Positions 8,143 through 17,570 of a stretch of DNA of 22,500 bases are shown piece by piece. How positions within the stretch are numbered: the stretch's first letter is position 1; every line of letters starts with the position of its first letter. This stretch comes from Theodoxus fluviatilis. Taxonomy: Eukaryota; Mollusca; Gastropoda; Cycloneritida; Neritidae. The notes below the pieces were generated by a model. The model did not search any database. It was not told where the DNA came from and saw nothing but the letters and a program-made list of their open reading frames with translations. Both the position numbers and the translations under genes were made by a program. Location: positions 5,001 to 27,500 of the forward strand of contig JAWQFJ010009708.1 of NCBI GenBank assembly GCA_034096865.1. The letters are read 5' to 3'.

Positions 8143-8658
8143 ATGATGATGTTTGGCGACAACTTTCCTGACGTGCTCCAGAACGCGGTGAGAGACATTG
8201 CGAACACACATCGTTTGCAGAATTGGACAATTGATTCGAATTGTCCTGGTGACATTGTCATCACTATGAAATGGACGAGTCCAATCCCGCCATTGGTTTC
8301 TGGACCTCAACAAGTTATTGCCAAAACTCACAAATCTCCCTCAAAGCGCTCTCGAGACCGCGTACGTTCTAGAAAATGGAGATCTCAACACTGGCGTGTA
8401 CACCAAGCAAGTGACAACGAAAAAGAGCCCAGGAATCCTTCATATGATGGAATTCGAGCAGTGACATCGTCCCAGCAACGAGGCCCCACGGTGCGTGCAT
8501 CTCGTGAGGCGCGTTGTGCTACCGTGTCACCTGGACGCATGCACGGTCAAGTTGCGACCAAGTCATGCTGCGATCCTCCTTCTGTGTTCCATGTGTGTGG
8601 TATGAGGCGCAAAGAAGACAACAGACCACCGATCAGTGATGAAAATCAGTCATGCTAG
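8143..8658 (+). pseudogene. Open frame with a KSPSKRSRDRVRSRKW motif, possibly repeat-associated
   Basis: A 171-codon frame starting MMMFGDNFPDVLQNAVRDIA. It has LQNWTIDSNCPGDIVITMKW around residues 26-46 and HKSPSKRSRDRVRSRKWRSQ around residues 66-86. The order (a short beta-like segment, then a Lys/Pro/Ser motif with RD..R...W) recalls a large family of uncharacterised proteins repeated in mollusc and other invertebrate genomes. That resemblance is from memory. Past the TAG at 8656 the same frame continues plausibly (ISAAIPDPNAVVFTEVQK) to a second stop, and then a zinc finger appears in another frame at 8808. This suggests one decayed gene. Alternatively it is a single exon or a chance frame. 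Confidence 0.4.
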
Positions 8659-8807
8659 GATGGCGCCTGTGAGAGTATAAGTGCAGCAATTCCTGACCCA
8701 AACGCAGTGGTCTTCACAGAAGTACAGAAGTAGGTTAGTGCGCTTTTGAAGGCTTCATGTGCAATAAGAGTGCAGACCCAGCAGAAGTCAGGAAAGAGCT
8801 TTAGTGC

Positions 8808-8969
8808 ATGTCAGAAGAAAAGTGGTCTGGTGCGTGGTGTGACAGCTGTGCAGAACCTATTCGCTCATCGCCAAGATTTGCCTGCCTTGTGTGCCCTAAC
8901 ATTGTGTACTGCAGAGACTGTTACCCATCCGTCTTTCACCCTGATCATGACTTTCGGGAGAAAACATAA
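8808..8969 (+). pseudogene. ZZ-type zinc finger fragment (53 codons)
   Basis: From ATG 8808 to TAA 8967 the frame reads GAWCDSCAEPIRSSPRFACL, then VCPNIVYCRDCYPSVFHPDH, then DFREKT. The pattern CxxC ... CxxC ... CxxC ... HxxxH-like, with RF.CLVC and the CY/HPDHDF end, matches a ZZ zinc finger, a zinc-binding protein-interaction module (family knowledge). The same frame extends upstream across one TAG (8802-8804) with MCNKSADPAEVRKEL. It may be a true terminal exon or, with the ORF at 8143-8658, the remains of a gene. Confidence 0.6.
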
Positions 8970-9084
8970 CTACCTCTTCTGAATCTGGGCACATGAACTT
9001 CCTGATGTGACACAGCTCAGACTATGTTGATTGAAGGTTGGGCTCCACATTGCCCCCCAACAAGATCAACCTTGAAAGGTCGTG

Positions 9085-9160
9085 GCAGGCCTGAATGTGC
9101 CCTAGGTCGTGACACCCACAATTTCACCAAGAGCAGGCCTGCATGTGCCCTAGGTCGTGA
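9085..9160 (+). repeat. Two direct copies of a 28-bp sequence
   Basis: GCAGGCCTGAATGTGCCCTA plus 8 more bases at 9085-9112 recurs at 9133-9160 with one mismatch, a period of 48 bp. Confidence 0.85.
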
Positions 9161-9362
9161 TATTCTAACACGCCATGCACTCATTTGAGCGTGATTCTAG
9201 CTCAGGCTTGTTCCAGTCATGGTCTTCCTGTTCAAGATCCTCAAGGGCACAAGTTTTGCGGGCCGAACGCGAAAACCGCTCACGTTTCGCTCTCAGGCGA
9301 ATGGCACGCGCAAAGTGTGCTCCTATTCGCTGCCTGCAAGTCTCGAGCGTAACGCCCGTGGT

Positions 9363-9364
<2 letters not shown>

Positions 9365-9436
<72 letters not shown>
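9365..9436. repeat. (GA)n microsatellite
   Basis: Pure GA repeat of about 72 bp. Arg-Glu and Ser-Leu frames here are artefacts. Confidence 0.95.
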
Positions 9437-9440
<4 letters not shown>

Positions 9441-9462
9441 GAAGAGGGGAGGAGGGGGACCG

Positions 9463-9552
9463 GACAGACAGACATACAGACACACAGACAGACATACAGA
9501 CAGACAGACAGGCAGGCATGCATGCAGGCAGGCAGGCAGACAGACACACAGG
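9463..9552. repeat. (GACA)n and (GGCA)n tetranucleotide repeat
   Basis: Imperfect GACA repeats with an internal GGCA/TGCA block near 9510-9538. Confidence 0.9.
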
Positions 9553-9659
9553 CAGATAAATGTACAGAGAGAAAGACAGAGATGGAGAAAAAGAGTGAGA
9601 AAGACAGACATAAACGAAGACAGAAAAGCACCAACAAACTCGAAATTGCACAGAACCTA

Positions 9660-10073
9660 AGTAATGGTGATAGTGGTGATGGTGGTGGTGGTGGTGGTGG
9701 TAGTGGTAGTGGTGGTAGTGGTAGGGGTAGTGGTAGAGGTGGCGATGGTGGTTGTAGTGGTAATGGTGGTGTGGTGGTTGTGGTGGTGGTAGTGGTAGTG
9801 GGAGTGGCGGTGGTGGTGGTGGTGGTGGTAGTTGTAGTGGTGGTGGTGGTGGTAGTGGTAGTGGTAGTGGTAGTGGTGGTTGTGGTGGTAGTGGTGTAGA
9901 TGGTGGTGGTAGTGGTAGTGGTAGAGGTGGTGGTGGTAGTGGTAGTTGTGGTGGTGGTTGTGGTGGTGGTGGTGTAGGTGGTGGTGGTAGTGGTAGTGGT
10001 AGTGGTGGTTGTAGTGGTGGTGGTGTTGGTAGTGGTGGTGGTAGTGGTAGTGGTAGTGGTAGTGGTGGTGAGT
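9660..10073. repeat. (GGT/AGT)n trinucleotide repeat, about 410 bp
   Basis: A long array of GGT and AGT triplets, predominantly GGTGGT and GGTAGT. Long Val, Thr and Leu/Pro frames on both strands result from the repeat and are not genes. Confidence 0.93.
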
Positions 10074-10309
10074 GAAGGAGTTGGAGTGACCATTTTAGGG
10101 TAATGCTGACAGGTTGAGAGGCAGAAGTAGTAGGTAAAGTAGAAAGAGCATGCATTCATGGAGTTTTACGGTCTCAGCCTATGTAGGCTATGTAAGGACA
10201 TTGAGCACCAACACCACTAGAATAATTTAGAGTGAGCGCAAATCAAGTAACGATGTCTCTAGTTATTCGCCTCGTGCGAATCGCGCAAGACGTGGTAAAG
10301 TAGCAACAG

Positions 10310-11437
10310 CTGTCTGTACCAGAGTGTCCTATGCTATGCTCCTCTCTGCTAAGCTGTCTGTACCAGAGTGTCCTATGCTATGCTCCTCTCTGCTAAGCTG
10401 TCTGTACCAGAGTGTCCTATGCTATGCTCCTCTCTGCTAAGCTGTCTGTACCAGAGTGTCCTATGCTATGCTCCTCTCTGCTAAGCTGTCTGTACCAGAG
10501 TGTCCTATGCTATGCTCCTCTCTGCTAAGCTGTCTGTACCAGAGTGTCCTATGCTATGCTCCTCTCTGCTAAGCTGTCTGTACCAGAGTGTCCTATGCTA
10601 TGCTCCTCTCTGCTAAGCTGTCTGTACCAGAGTGTCCTATGCTATGCTCCTCTCTGCTAAGCTGTCTTGTACCAGAGTGTCCTATGCTATGCTCCTCTCT
10701 GCTAAGCTGTCTGTACCAGAGTGTCCTATGCTATGCTCCTCTCTGCTAAGCTGTCTGTACCAGAGTGTCCTATGCTATGCTCCTCTCTGCTAAGCTGTCT
10801 GTACCAGAGTGTCCTATGCTATGCTCCTCTCTGCTAAGCTGTCTGTACCAGAGTGTCCTATGCTATGCTCCTCTCTGCTAAGCTGTCTGTACCAGAGTGT
10901 CCTATGCTATGCTCCTCTCTGCTAAGCTGTCTGTACCAGAGTGTCCTATGCTATGCTCCTCTCTGCTAAGCTGTCTGAACCAGAGTGTCCTATGCTATGC
11001 TCCTCTCTGCTAAGCTGTCTGTACCAGAGTGTCCTATGCTATGCTCCTCTCTGCTAAGCTGTCTGTACCAGAGTGTCCTATGCTATGCTCCCTCTGCTAA
11101 GCTGTCTGTACCAGAGTGTCCTATGCTATGCTCCTCTCTGCTAAGCTGTCTGTACCAGAGTGTCCTATGCTATGCTCCTCTCTGCTAAGCTGTCTGTACC
11201 AGAGTGTCCTATGCTATGCTCCTCTCTGCTAGCTGGCTGTACCAGAGTGTCCGATGCTATGCTCCTCTCTGCTAAGCTGTCTGTACCAGAGTGTCCTATG
11301 CTATGCTCCTCTCTGCTAAGCTGTCTGTACCAGAGTGTCCTATGCTATGCTCCTCTCTGCTAAGCTGTCTGTACCAGAGTGTCCTATGCTATGCTCCTCT
11401 CTGCTAAGCTGTCTGTACCAGAGTGTCCTATGCTATG
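10310..11437 (+). repeat. 44-bp tandem array, about 25.6 copies
   Basis: The unit starts CTGTCTGTACCAGAGTGTCC and continues TATGCTATGCTCCTCTCTGC TAAG (44 bp). There are 25 full units from 10310 to 11408 and a 29-bp partial unit to 11437. Units are nearly identical. Visible variants are one +1 unit (near 10665, CTGTCTTGTACC), two -1 units (near 11090 and 11231) and a few substitutions such as GAACC at 10977 and CCGATG at 11251. Forty-four is not a multiple of three, so the repeat cycles through all frames. Confidence 0.97.
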
Positions 11438-12956
11438 TTATTATGCAATGTTACGCACTGGCTTCCATGAAGACTTCTCGCCTTCACTCTCTGAGAGCGG
11501 GGAACAAAAAAAGAAGCAAAGCTGTGACAGGCATGTGCATGTCTAGAGGACCTTGACCCAGAAACGGGAAACTGAGTCGAGCATGAGCCTGACAGGAGGC
11601 AGGTGGGGCCTGTCTGCAGATGTCTCCTTGAATGCCAGAAAGTGACGCTGCCTCATGTAAACAGATGGAGGCAGATGTACCCGTGATGTAAATGCTGAGG
11701 AAACCGGCAGTATGAATTGCGTAAGAGCGGTTGAATCTTTCTCGAGCGATATCATGAACTGAGATTTCAGAGACTTTCTTCATTGAAACATGATTCCTCC
11801 ATGTATCATTGATGGTTTTGACTACAAACGTTTCTTTAAGATTTATGGCAAAATGTTGGCGCTTTTAAAAATGTTTAATCATAAATGCACAGTATTTACA
11901 ACTCTTCCCCGCCGACATACGGCGCTTGAATATGTAGTGTCACATCGTCAATTGTTTCCGGTAACTGTGAACACTTATAATTTATGTACAGTCTTGTGCA
12001 AATGTTGACGTGCAGGAAGGGAAAATGGGAACGGACAGGATGTGGAAAGTTACTTTCACAAGATATAACTTACGATTAAGGTATTAGCTTCGAAATTCAA
12101 ATGAATCTCCTATAGAATTTGGCTGATTTAGTATTAAAGCTCGAGGGGAAATATTACCGTATTTAGTCCAGAGATGTATTTCTTGGGTTATGTGTTGGAA
12201 ACAATTTATAGTTTCATCTCCCATGGCGAAAGCAAGTATAATATTCCCATTTCTGCATTACCCGACTTTCCACGATACAGTTTACATTGATTTAGCGGAA
12301 ATCCCAAGTAGAGTTTAGTTTTGTACATGGTTTTGTTCCTTTACTGGGGGTGGGGGTGGGAGTGGATGTGTTTTAGAAATGTTTATTAAATGTTGGATGT
12401 CAAAGGAAATGCTTCCGTAGAAAATTATGCGATGTGAAATTTATGCGCAGCGACCAAGCAAGCACGTATTTACGTAACTCTGAAATGGGAAACATAAAAA
12501 CTGACAGTTAATCAAGCTGCATTCCTTTGCAGTTTTGCTGTCTTTCTTTTCACTTGGCAGCCTATCAGTTCTTTCCTAGGAGAGACTGACCACTGGTGAG
12601 TGGGGGTGAGGGGGAGATGGGCAGGCGCCGGGAAAGGAGGGTGGATGTTTACGAATTCTTTTTTCAGTCCGAACTGTTGTCACCCCAATCTGTGTACTTG
12701 ATAACTCTGTCGCTTCACGGCACAAATAACCGCGAGGAAGCTAGAGCAAATAAGATGAAATATTCGTACCCCCACATAAGGTAAAAGGACACCGATACAT
12801 CTGGATGTTCAAGTCAGCAATGACAGGTGGTGGAACGCCCTGAAGCGAACTGTGGATGACCTCAGATGAAGAATGTGAAGGGGTGAGTGCAAGTTGAAGA
12901 ATGTAAATAATAAACTAACAAGTAAAAGTGCGCGGGAGTTTGAGAGGCCGAAAATG
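11438..12956. other. 1.5 kb without a recognised gene
   Basis: Only short open frames (up to 99 codons) with no recognisable motifs. A G-rich stretch at 12345-12364 (GGGGGTGGGGGTGGGAGTGG) could form a G-quadruplex. The part from about 12780 leads into a (GAAT)n tail and may be a retroposon 3' end. Confidence 0.45.
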
Positions 12957-12993
12957 AACGAATGAACGAATGAATAAACGGATGAATGAATGA
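12957..12993. repeat. (GAAT/GAAC)n tetranucleotide repeat
   Basis: GAACGAATGAACGAATGAAT followed by similar tetramers. The sequence just upstream could be a retroposon body with this as its tail, but no family is recognised. Confidence 0.8.
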
Positions 12994-13101
12994 ACTCATA
13001 TATCCGTGAATATAATTTACTTCGCAATGACCGTGAAAGTAGCAACACAGATCTATCGCATTTCGCTCTTGCTGTTTTCACTATTCACAGATTATACGTG
13101 A

Positions 13102-13438
13102 CAGGGCCGGACCCAGGGGGGGGTTCCAGGGGTTCCGGAACCCCCCCCCCCCCCTAGAAAAAGCATGTACCTTGGTTTGAGTATTTTTTTAAATATATTT
13201 TTGGTGTGTGTCTCCAAAAACATGCTGCTCTTACCCCTCAAAACAAGGCCCAGAATGCAACAGATTGCACAGATTGTAACCGTTTTTCAACAAATTTCCG
13301 GGGGGGCATGCCCCCGGATCCCCCTAGTTTGCGCGCCGGCGTCGCCGGCGCGCGCTCGTGGCTTCGCCACTTCGATGATTTGTTCCCCCCCAACCAAAAA
13401 GGAACCCCCCCCCCCACAACTCACTTGGTCCGGCCCTG
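13102..13438. mobile_element. Non-autonomous hAT-like DNA transposon, 337 bp
   Basis: The element starts CAGGGCCGGACC (13102-13113) and ends GGTCCGGCCCTG (13427-13438), perfect 12-bp terminal inverted repeats. CGTGA flanks it on both sides (13097-13101 and 13439-13443) as a 5-bp target-site duplication. Subterminal G-run/C-run pairs and GGAACCCC motifs extend the imperfect inverted symmetry. Internal hairpins are GCGCGCCGGCG/CGCCGGCGCGC around 13331-13355 and GTGGC/GCCAC around 13359-13371. CAGGG... termini recall hAT elements, but hAT usually makes 8-bp duplications, so the superfamily is uncertain. The open frames in it are not transposase. Confidence 0.75.
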
Positions 13439-13514
13439 CGTGATATACAATGACAGACAAACTACAAAGAATCTAAAAATCAAATAAACTATTTAAAGTT
13501 TCAGTGTCAATGCA

Positions 13515-13612
13515 TGTGTGTGTTTGTGTGTGTATGTACGCGCGCGCGCGTGTGTGCTTGTATGTGCGTGTGTGTGTGCGTGTGTGGACGCGCGCTTGGG
13601 TGCGCGCGCTCG
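13515..13612. repeat. Alternating purine-pyrimidine (GT/GC)n tract
   Basis: TGTG, TACGCGCGCGCG, TGTG and GCGCGCTCGCG blocks, almost continuously alternating purine and pyrimidine and so Z-DNA-prone. It lies 70 bp from the hAT-like element. Confidence 0.85.
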
Positions 13613-13967
13613 CGTCTGCTTTTTTCTGAGAGGACGAATCCACCGCAACTCCAGCGTCAATTATTTCCTGGTGGTTCCTGAGACAACGTCCTTTAATCCG
13701 TACAAACGCTAATCTATCTTGCATTCCATTGCGGATTGTCTTCACGCTACACTCCCTGATCAGTGTTCAGCAGACAAATGCAACCAACACACCTCCCAAC
13801 TGCGTAACAGATACTGCATTTTCATGGGCTACTCGTCAGAGTGGAATGTTCCAATGACTGCACGGAAGGCCCAGAGACACAGGTCAACGAGGCAGCAGTT
13901 TGCAGCACGTGACAGTCTGTGACAGCGGCTCCAGTCTCCAACAGGCCAATGGCAGGAACTTTCGGCA

Positions 13968-14110
13968 CCGCTAGCAAGGGTCTTCCTTCTCCTCAGTGGC
14001 CAGGCTCCAACACCGCCAGCAAGGGTCTTCCTTCTCCACAGTGGCCAGGCTCCAACAACGCCAGCAAGGGTCTTCCTTCTCCTCAGTGACCAGGCTCCAA
14101 CAACGCCAGC
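13968..14110 (-). repeat. 45-bp tandem repeat, about 3.2 copies
   Basis: Units at 13968-14012, 14013-14057 and 14058-14102 plus 8 bp, containing CAAGGGTCTTCCTTCTCC and GGCCAGGCTCCAACA. Because 45 is a multiple of three, a minus-strand frame (14173-13829, 114 codons) reads in-frame repeats such as LRRRKTLAGVVGAWP. No known protein is recognised, and the frame may be open by chance. Confidence 0.9.
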
Positions 14111-14382
14111 CCTGCATTCTATGAACTTCCGATGTTGACAGTAAATTGTTAGAAATGATATCTGTCTTAGCATAAAGTTTTCTCTTCAGTCATGTACACA
14201 AACATTTTCAAATGAAAAATATGCCACTGTCGGAATATTTTAATTAACATTCGGAGTTCCTCTTTGTTACGAATAGCGCGGGAGGTTAAATGGATGTTAG
14301 GCGACATCAACTTTAAATTTATTGTCATCGTTGTCGTTATTGTTGATGTTAATGGTGACGTGTTGTTGTTGTTGGCATCATC

Positions 14383-14414
14383 ATCATCGTGGTCGTAGTC
14401 GTGGTCGGGGTCGG

Positions 14415-14450
<36 letters not shown>

Positions 14451-14520
14451 CGCCGTCGTCATCGTCATCGTTGTAGACAACACCATCATCGTCGTCGTCA
14501 TCATCGTCGTCATCGCTGTA
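14383..14520. repeat. (GTCGTG)n/(CATCGT)n trinucleotide-type repeat
   Basis: Imperfect GTC/GTG and CAT/CGT triplets. The minus-strand Asp/His-rich frame is a simple-sequence artefact. Confidence 0.9.
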
Positions 14521-15088
14521 GTCCCACGGAAGAAAAATATGCATGATGAGGGATGTCTGCTTTGTAGATAAACAAATCTTAAAGGTTGAAACTCTGATGT
14601 AGGGGGCGGGGTGAGGGGTGGGGAGAATCATATACTTTTCCAGAAATGCAAACAATCCAAATAATAAAATTCCGTAGTTAGGGCGTATGCCCAATACAAC
14701 GGAAAAGTTGAAATAAATGGCCAGACAATTATTCTAAACAGATAATGTACACGACACTCTTTTTGTGATGGCATCAATGTAAGTGAAATGGGCACACGCT
14801 ACACATAAGATAATGCACGGTCTTCATAGCGCATACTAATGGAGAATAACTCGTGTTTTACTGACTTTAGTGCATGTACTCGTATATTTTTCACAAATGA
14901 AATTAAACAATTTGGGTATGTCGATGATGATCAAAACATTCAAAGTATTTCGTTTTGTTTAGCACATACTATTATAAGAGTACCAACGTCGTTAGACATA
15001 GTATCTATATTTAAAAAAACGTTTTTCTGTTGATATTGATTGAAAGAGTGTGACGTTGTAGATATAATTGTAAATCAGCCCAGAAGGA
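14521..15088. other. AT-rich region without a recognised gene
   Basis: One 64-codon plus frame (14839-15033) and shorter ones, without motifs. Confidence 0.5.
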
Positions 15089-15181
15089 CTAAACCACTTC
15101 ACATTTCCAAAACAAGTGCTCCAATATTACTGGATTGCACAAAGAAAATCCACATAAATGTGATGGAGTGGAGGCAAGGCT
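15089..15181 (-). pseudogene. LINE ORF2 extreme C-terminal remnant
   Basis: On the minus strand the frame from 15181 reads HLCGFSLCNPVILEHLFWKC and then EVV before TAG at 15091-15089. The CxxxxC ... LEHLFW.C..V pattern is the conserved cysteine-containing end of L1/Tx1-type LINE ORF2 proteins (family knowledge). It lies downstream, in the same orientation, of the larger LINE remnant at 15978-16683, but farther away than the family's usual spacing. Confidence 0.45.
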
Positions 15182-15845
15182 TTGATGGTAGCAGGGCACA
15201 GGTATGAGACAAATCGTCGCTTGCTTTCCACAACTTAATTTTTACCCATGGGTACAGGAGCTGCTGGATGGCCCGAGGCCAGATGGCAAGGGCCTTGACC
15301 AAACCCAAGACCGTGGTGACAGTGGTCTCTCCCCCATATGGGATGATGTCTCTCTCCCAGATGGGATGGGGTCTCTCCCGGACTGCCGACAGTCCCTCCT
15401 TATTAAAGAAATGCGCGGACGTCAGGGGAGCGAGGCTTGGGATCGCCGTCTCGATCTCAGCCTGTCCCTGGGTTGTGTTTTCCTAATGACCGAAAAAGCT
15501 TATTGCTGTCTTATACATAACCAAAACTGTTCATACCAAGTGTTGCCTTGATAAGCACAACAAAGTCAATCGAATGGATATTGCACCAGTGAAACCAGAT
15601 ATCGATATTCAGAGAAAACATCACATTTGTCTCATATTTAACAATTTAGACTTAGCGCGCAAGGAGGACAGGAGGGAACTGTCCGCGGTCACATGTCAAG
15701 TCCAGTAAACAAACTATGGAAAAAGGCCGCTCTGCGACCCTCCCAGACTGATAAGCTACATAGTAGGCTTGTCTTACAACATTTACAACATGGGCATCTG
15801 CAACTCAGGATATGTGATAGAATGAAAAAGAGAGGGGAAAGGTGT
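15182..15845. other. Region without a recognised gene, possibly eroded LINE sequence
   Basis: It lies between two LINE-like pieces on the minus strand. A 115-codon plus frame (15204-15551) has no recognisable domain. A short imperfect direct repeat, TCTCTCCC...ATGGGATG, occurs near 15328-15380. Confidence 0.35.
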
Positions 15846-15880
15846 CCCCCCCCCCTACCCCCCCTCCCCCCCCCCCCCCC
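15846..15880. repeat. Poly-C run with single T/A interruptions
   Basis: Thirty-five bases, nearly all C. It is G-quadruplex-capable on the minus strand. Confidence 0.95.
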
Positions 15881-15977
15881 GCTTTTCTTGTACAGCGTCA
15901 TGCCCCCAATCTATGTCCTCGTCATCAACTGATTTTCCCCCTCATCTTTCTTGTGATCCTATGCATTTAATATTATT

Positions 15978-16683
15978 TTATTTGAGAGGGATGTGATAAA
16001 AGGAGCGTGTACATTTGCACCTCTTAGCAATTTCTTTAATTAGAGGTTTCAGCTCATTTTCTTTTTCCTTATTTGCAATAGTTTTCTTCCATACTTAGGG
16101 AATGTCGTGTTTTACCAGATGATATGTGAAACAGTCTTCTCTATCAAAACTATGCCTTTCCTCGAGTTCGGTAAAATGGATTATTCCATTTTCTTTTTTA
16201 ATGTGTTTGATTTGTAGTATTCCTTCATTTGCCCATTTTGGACCTTCGATTGGGGCATTACTTTGTTTTACGTGTGAATTGTACCAGATTGACTGTTCAA
16301 GGATATTTTCACATGGATTTGTAGTCAACGCAATTTTGCTCCAGTGTTTTAACACATCAAATACACAGTTTTAAATGATGTTCCGTAAGCTCTGAATTGG
16401 ATTAGTTGTCACCCTAATCTTTTCCAAATAGTGCCTAAAGCTGATTTTCCATTTGCCTGTATTGTTATCATTTATGTACCGTCTAATCCAGTTTGCTTTT
16501 ATTGCAGTAACGAAACTTTGTAGATCAACCATCGTAAGACCCCCATTCTCTGTATTCTGAATGATTACTCTCCTCGCTATTTTGTCGGGTTTATCCATAG
16601 GAAAGAAAAAAGAACTTTATTGATTGTCTTTCAAAGTCTTTTCTGGTAGGTCTGGGAGGGTTAAATTGCTTTATTTTTGTAAA
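15978..16683 (-). pseudogene. Decayed non-LTR retrotransposon (LINE), C-terminal part of the reverse transcriptase ORF
   Basis: A single minus-strand frame from 16616 to 15978 reads KPDKIARRVI, then ENGGLTMVDLQSF and KANWIRRYI. After an in-frame stop at 16373-16371 it continues VLKHWSKI, ILEQSIWYNSHVK, and GILQIKHIKKENGIIHFTEL. A second in-frame stop at 16097-16095 is followed by VWKKTIANKEKE, ending at TAA 15980-15978. Upstream, in a shifted frame, FTKIKQFNPPRPTRKDFERQ followed by SIKFFF matches the segment just before KPDK. The GGL.MVDL.SF...WIRR block and the IWYNSH motif are typical of the region after the RT domain in L1/Tx1- or CR1-like LINEs. Two stops and one frameshift show it is dead. 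The clade is uncertain. Confidence 0.75.
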
Positions 16684-17221
16684 TGAGGAAATATGTGTCG
16701 ACGTACGCCAGGCTTTCACGAGTTTGGTGGGAAAAGTGCGAGCTAAGGTTGGAGCGAGAGCGTAAAATTAAGTCAACACGAAAGATGACAGCGTTCACAT
16801 GCCTGTTTGAATGGCAAATGCAACGAAGGAGACGGGACAAATATCGACCGCACGAATCCGCTTGATTTGATCGATGATGAAGAAATATACAATAATTATA
16901 TTAATATTTCATCGCCATGAAAGATGGGAAATTGCATATGAGTTGCACGAGGACTCGCATGCGCATATAATGCGTTATCTGCCAAAAAGCAGACGACAGT
17001 CAAAGACGCTTGCACATGCGCACTCAGACGGGATTCCCCCTAGTTAGTTACTATATACCTCTACAGTCTCAACTACAACGCAACTCATCGCACATGCATA
17101 GCGAGTAACGCCTGACGTAACTCCGAAAGTATTTACTTTAGTAGTAAGTCTTGCTCATGATATCTTTTCCTTCCTGCTCATGCATACGGCCTCTGCACAG
17201 GTGATTATCAATCACCCTCTC
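16684..17221. other. Region without a recognised gene
   Basis: One 60-codon frame (16683-16865) without motifs. Two GCATGCGCA/ACATGCGCA sequences near 16958-16966 and 17013-17021 resemble NRF1 half-sites, which is weak evidence of regulation. Confidence 0.45.
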
Positions 17222-17570
17222 ACACGCCACGAAGTGTACAACGTGACAGGCCACGTGGTGTATCACGTGACAGGTCACGTGGTGTACAGCGTGACATGCC
17301 AGGTGGTGTACAACGTGACACGATACGTAGTGTACAATGTGACAGGCCACGTGGTGTACCACGGGACACCCCACGTGGTGTACAACGTAACAGGCTACGT
17401 GGTGTACAACGTGACAGGCCACGTAATTTACAAGGTGAAATGTCACGTGGCGTACAACGTGACACGCCACCACGACACGTGGTGAACCACGTGACACGCC
17501 ACGTGGTGTACCACGTGACACGCCTCGTGGTGTACAAGGTAACACGCCACCTGGTGTACAACGTGACACA
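17222..17570. repeat. 24-bp tandem repeat rich in CACGTG
   Basis: About 14 units of consensus GTGTACAACGTGACAGGCCACGTG, with one extra 8-bp GACACGTG insertion near 17474. About ten CACGTG hexamers occur. Within a unit pair, CACGTGGT-GT-ACCACGTG is an 8-2-8 dyad, so hairpins are possible. As 24 is divisible by three, several frames stay open on both strands (up to 154 codons on the minus strand, 17602-17138), reading His/Val or Pro/Arg-rich octads. Nothing shows that these are translated. Confidence 0.9.

Noticed and set aside
9219..10159. Long frames (226-291 codons) over the GA, GACA and GGT repeats
   Set aside because: Composed almost wholly of simple repeats, open on both strands in several frames.
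10310..11437. CRISPR array
   Set aside because: Units are directly abutting 44-mers without unique spacers, and the genome is eukaryotic. This is a tandem satellite.
13206..13487. Protein encoded by the hAT-like element
   Set aside because: The frames run across G/C homopolymers and hairpins and show no transposase motif. The element is too short to be autonomous.
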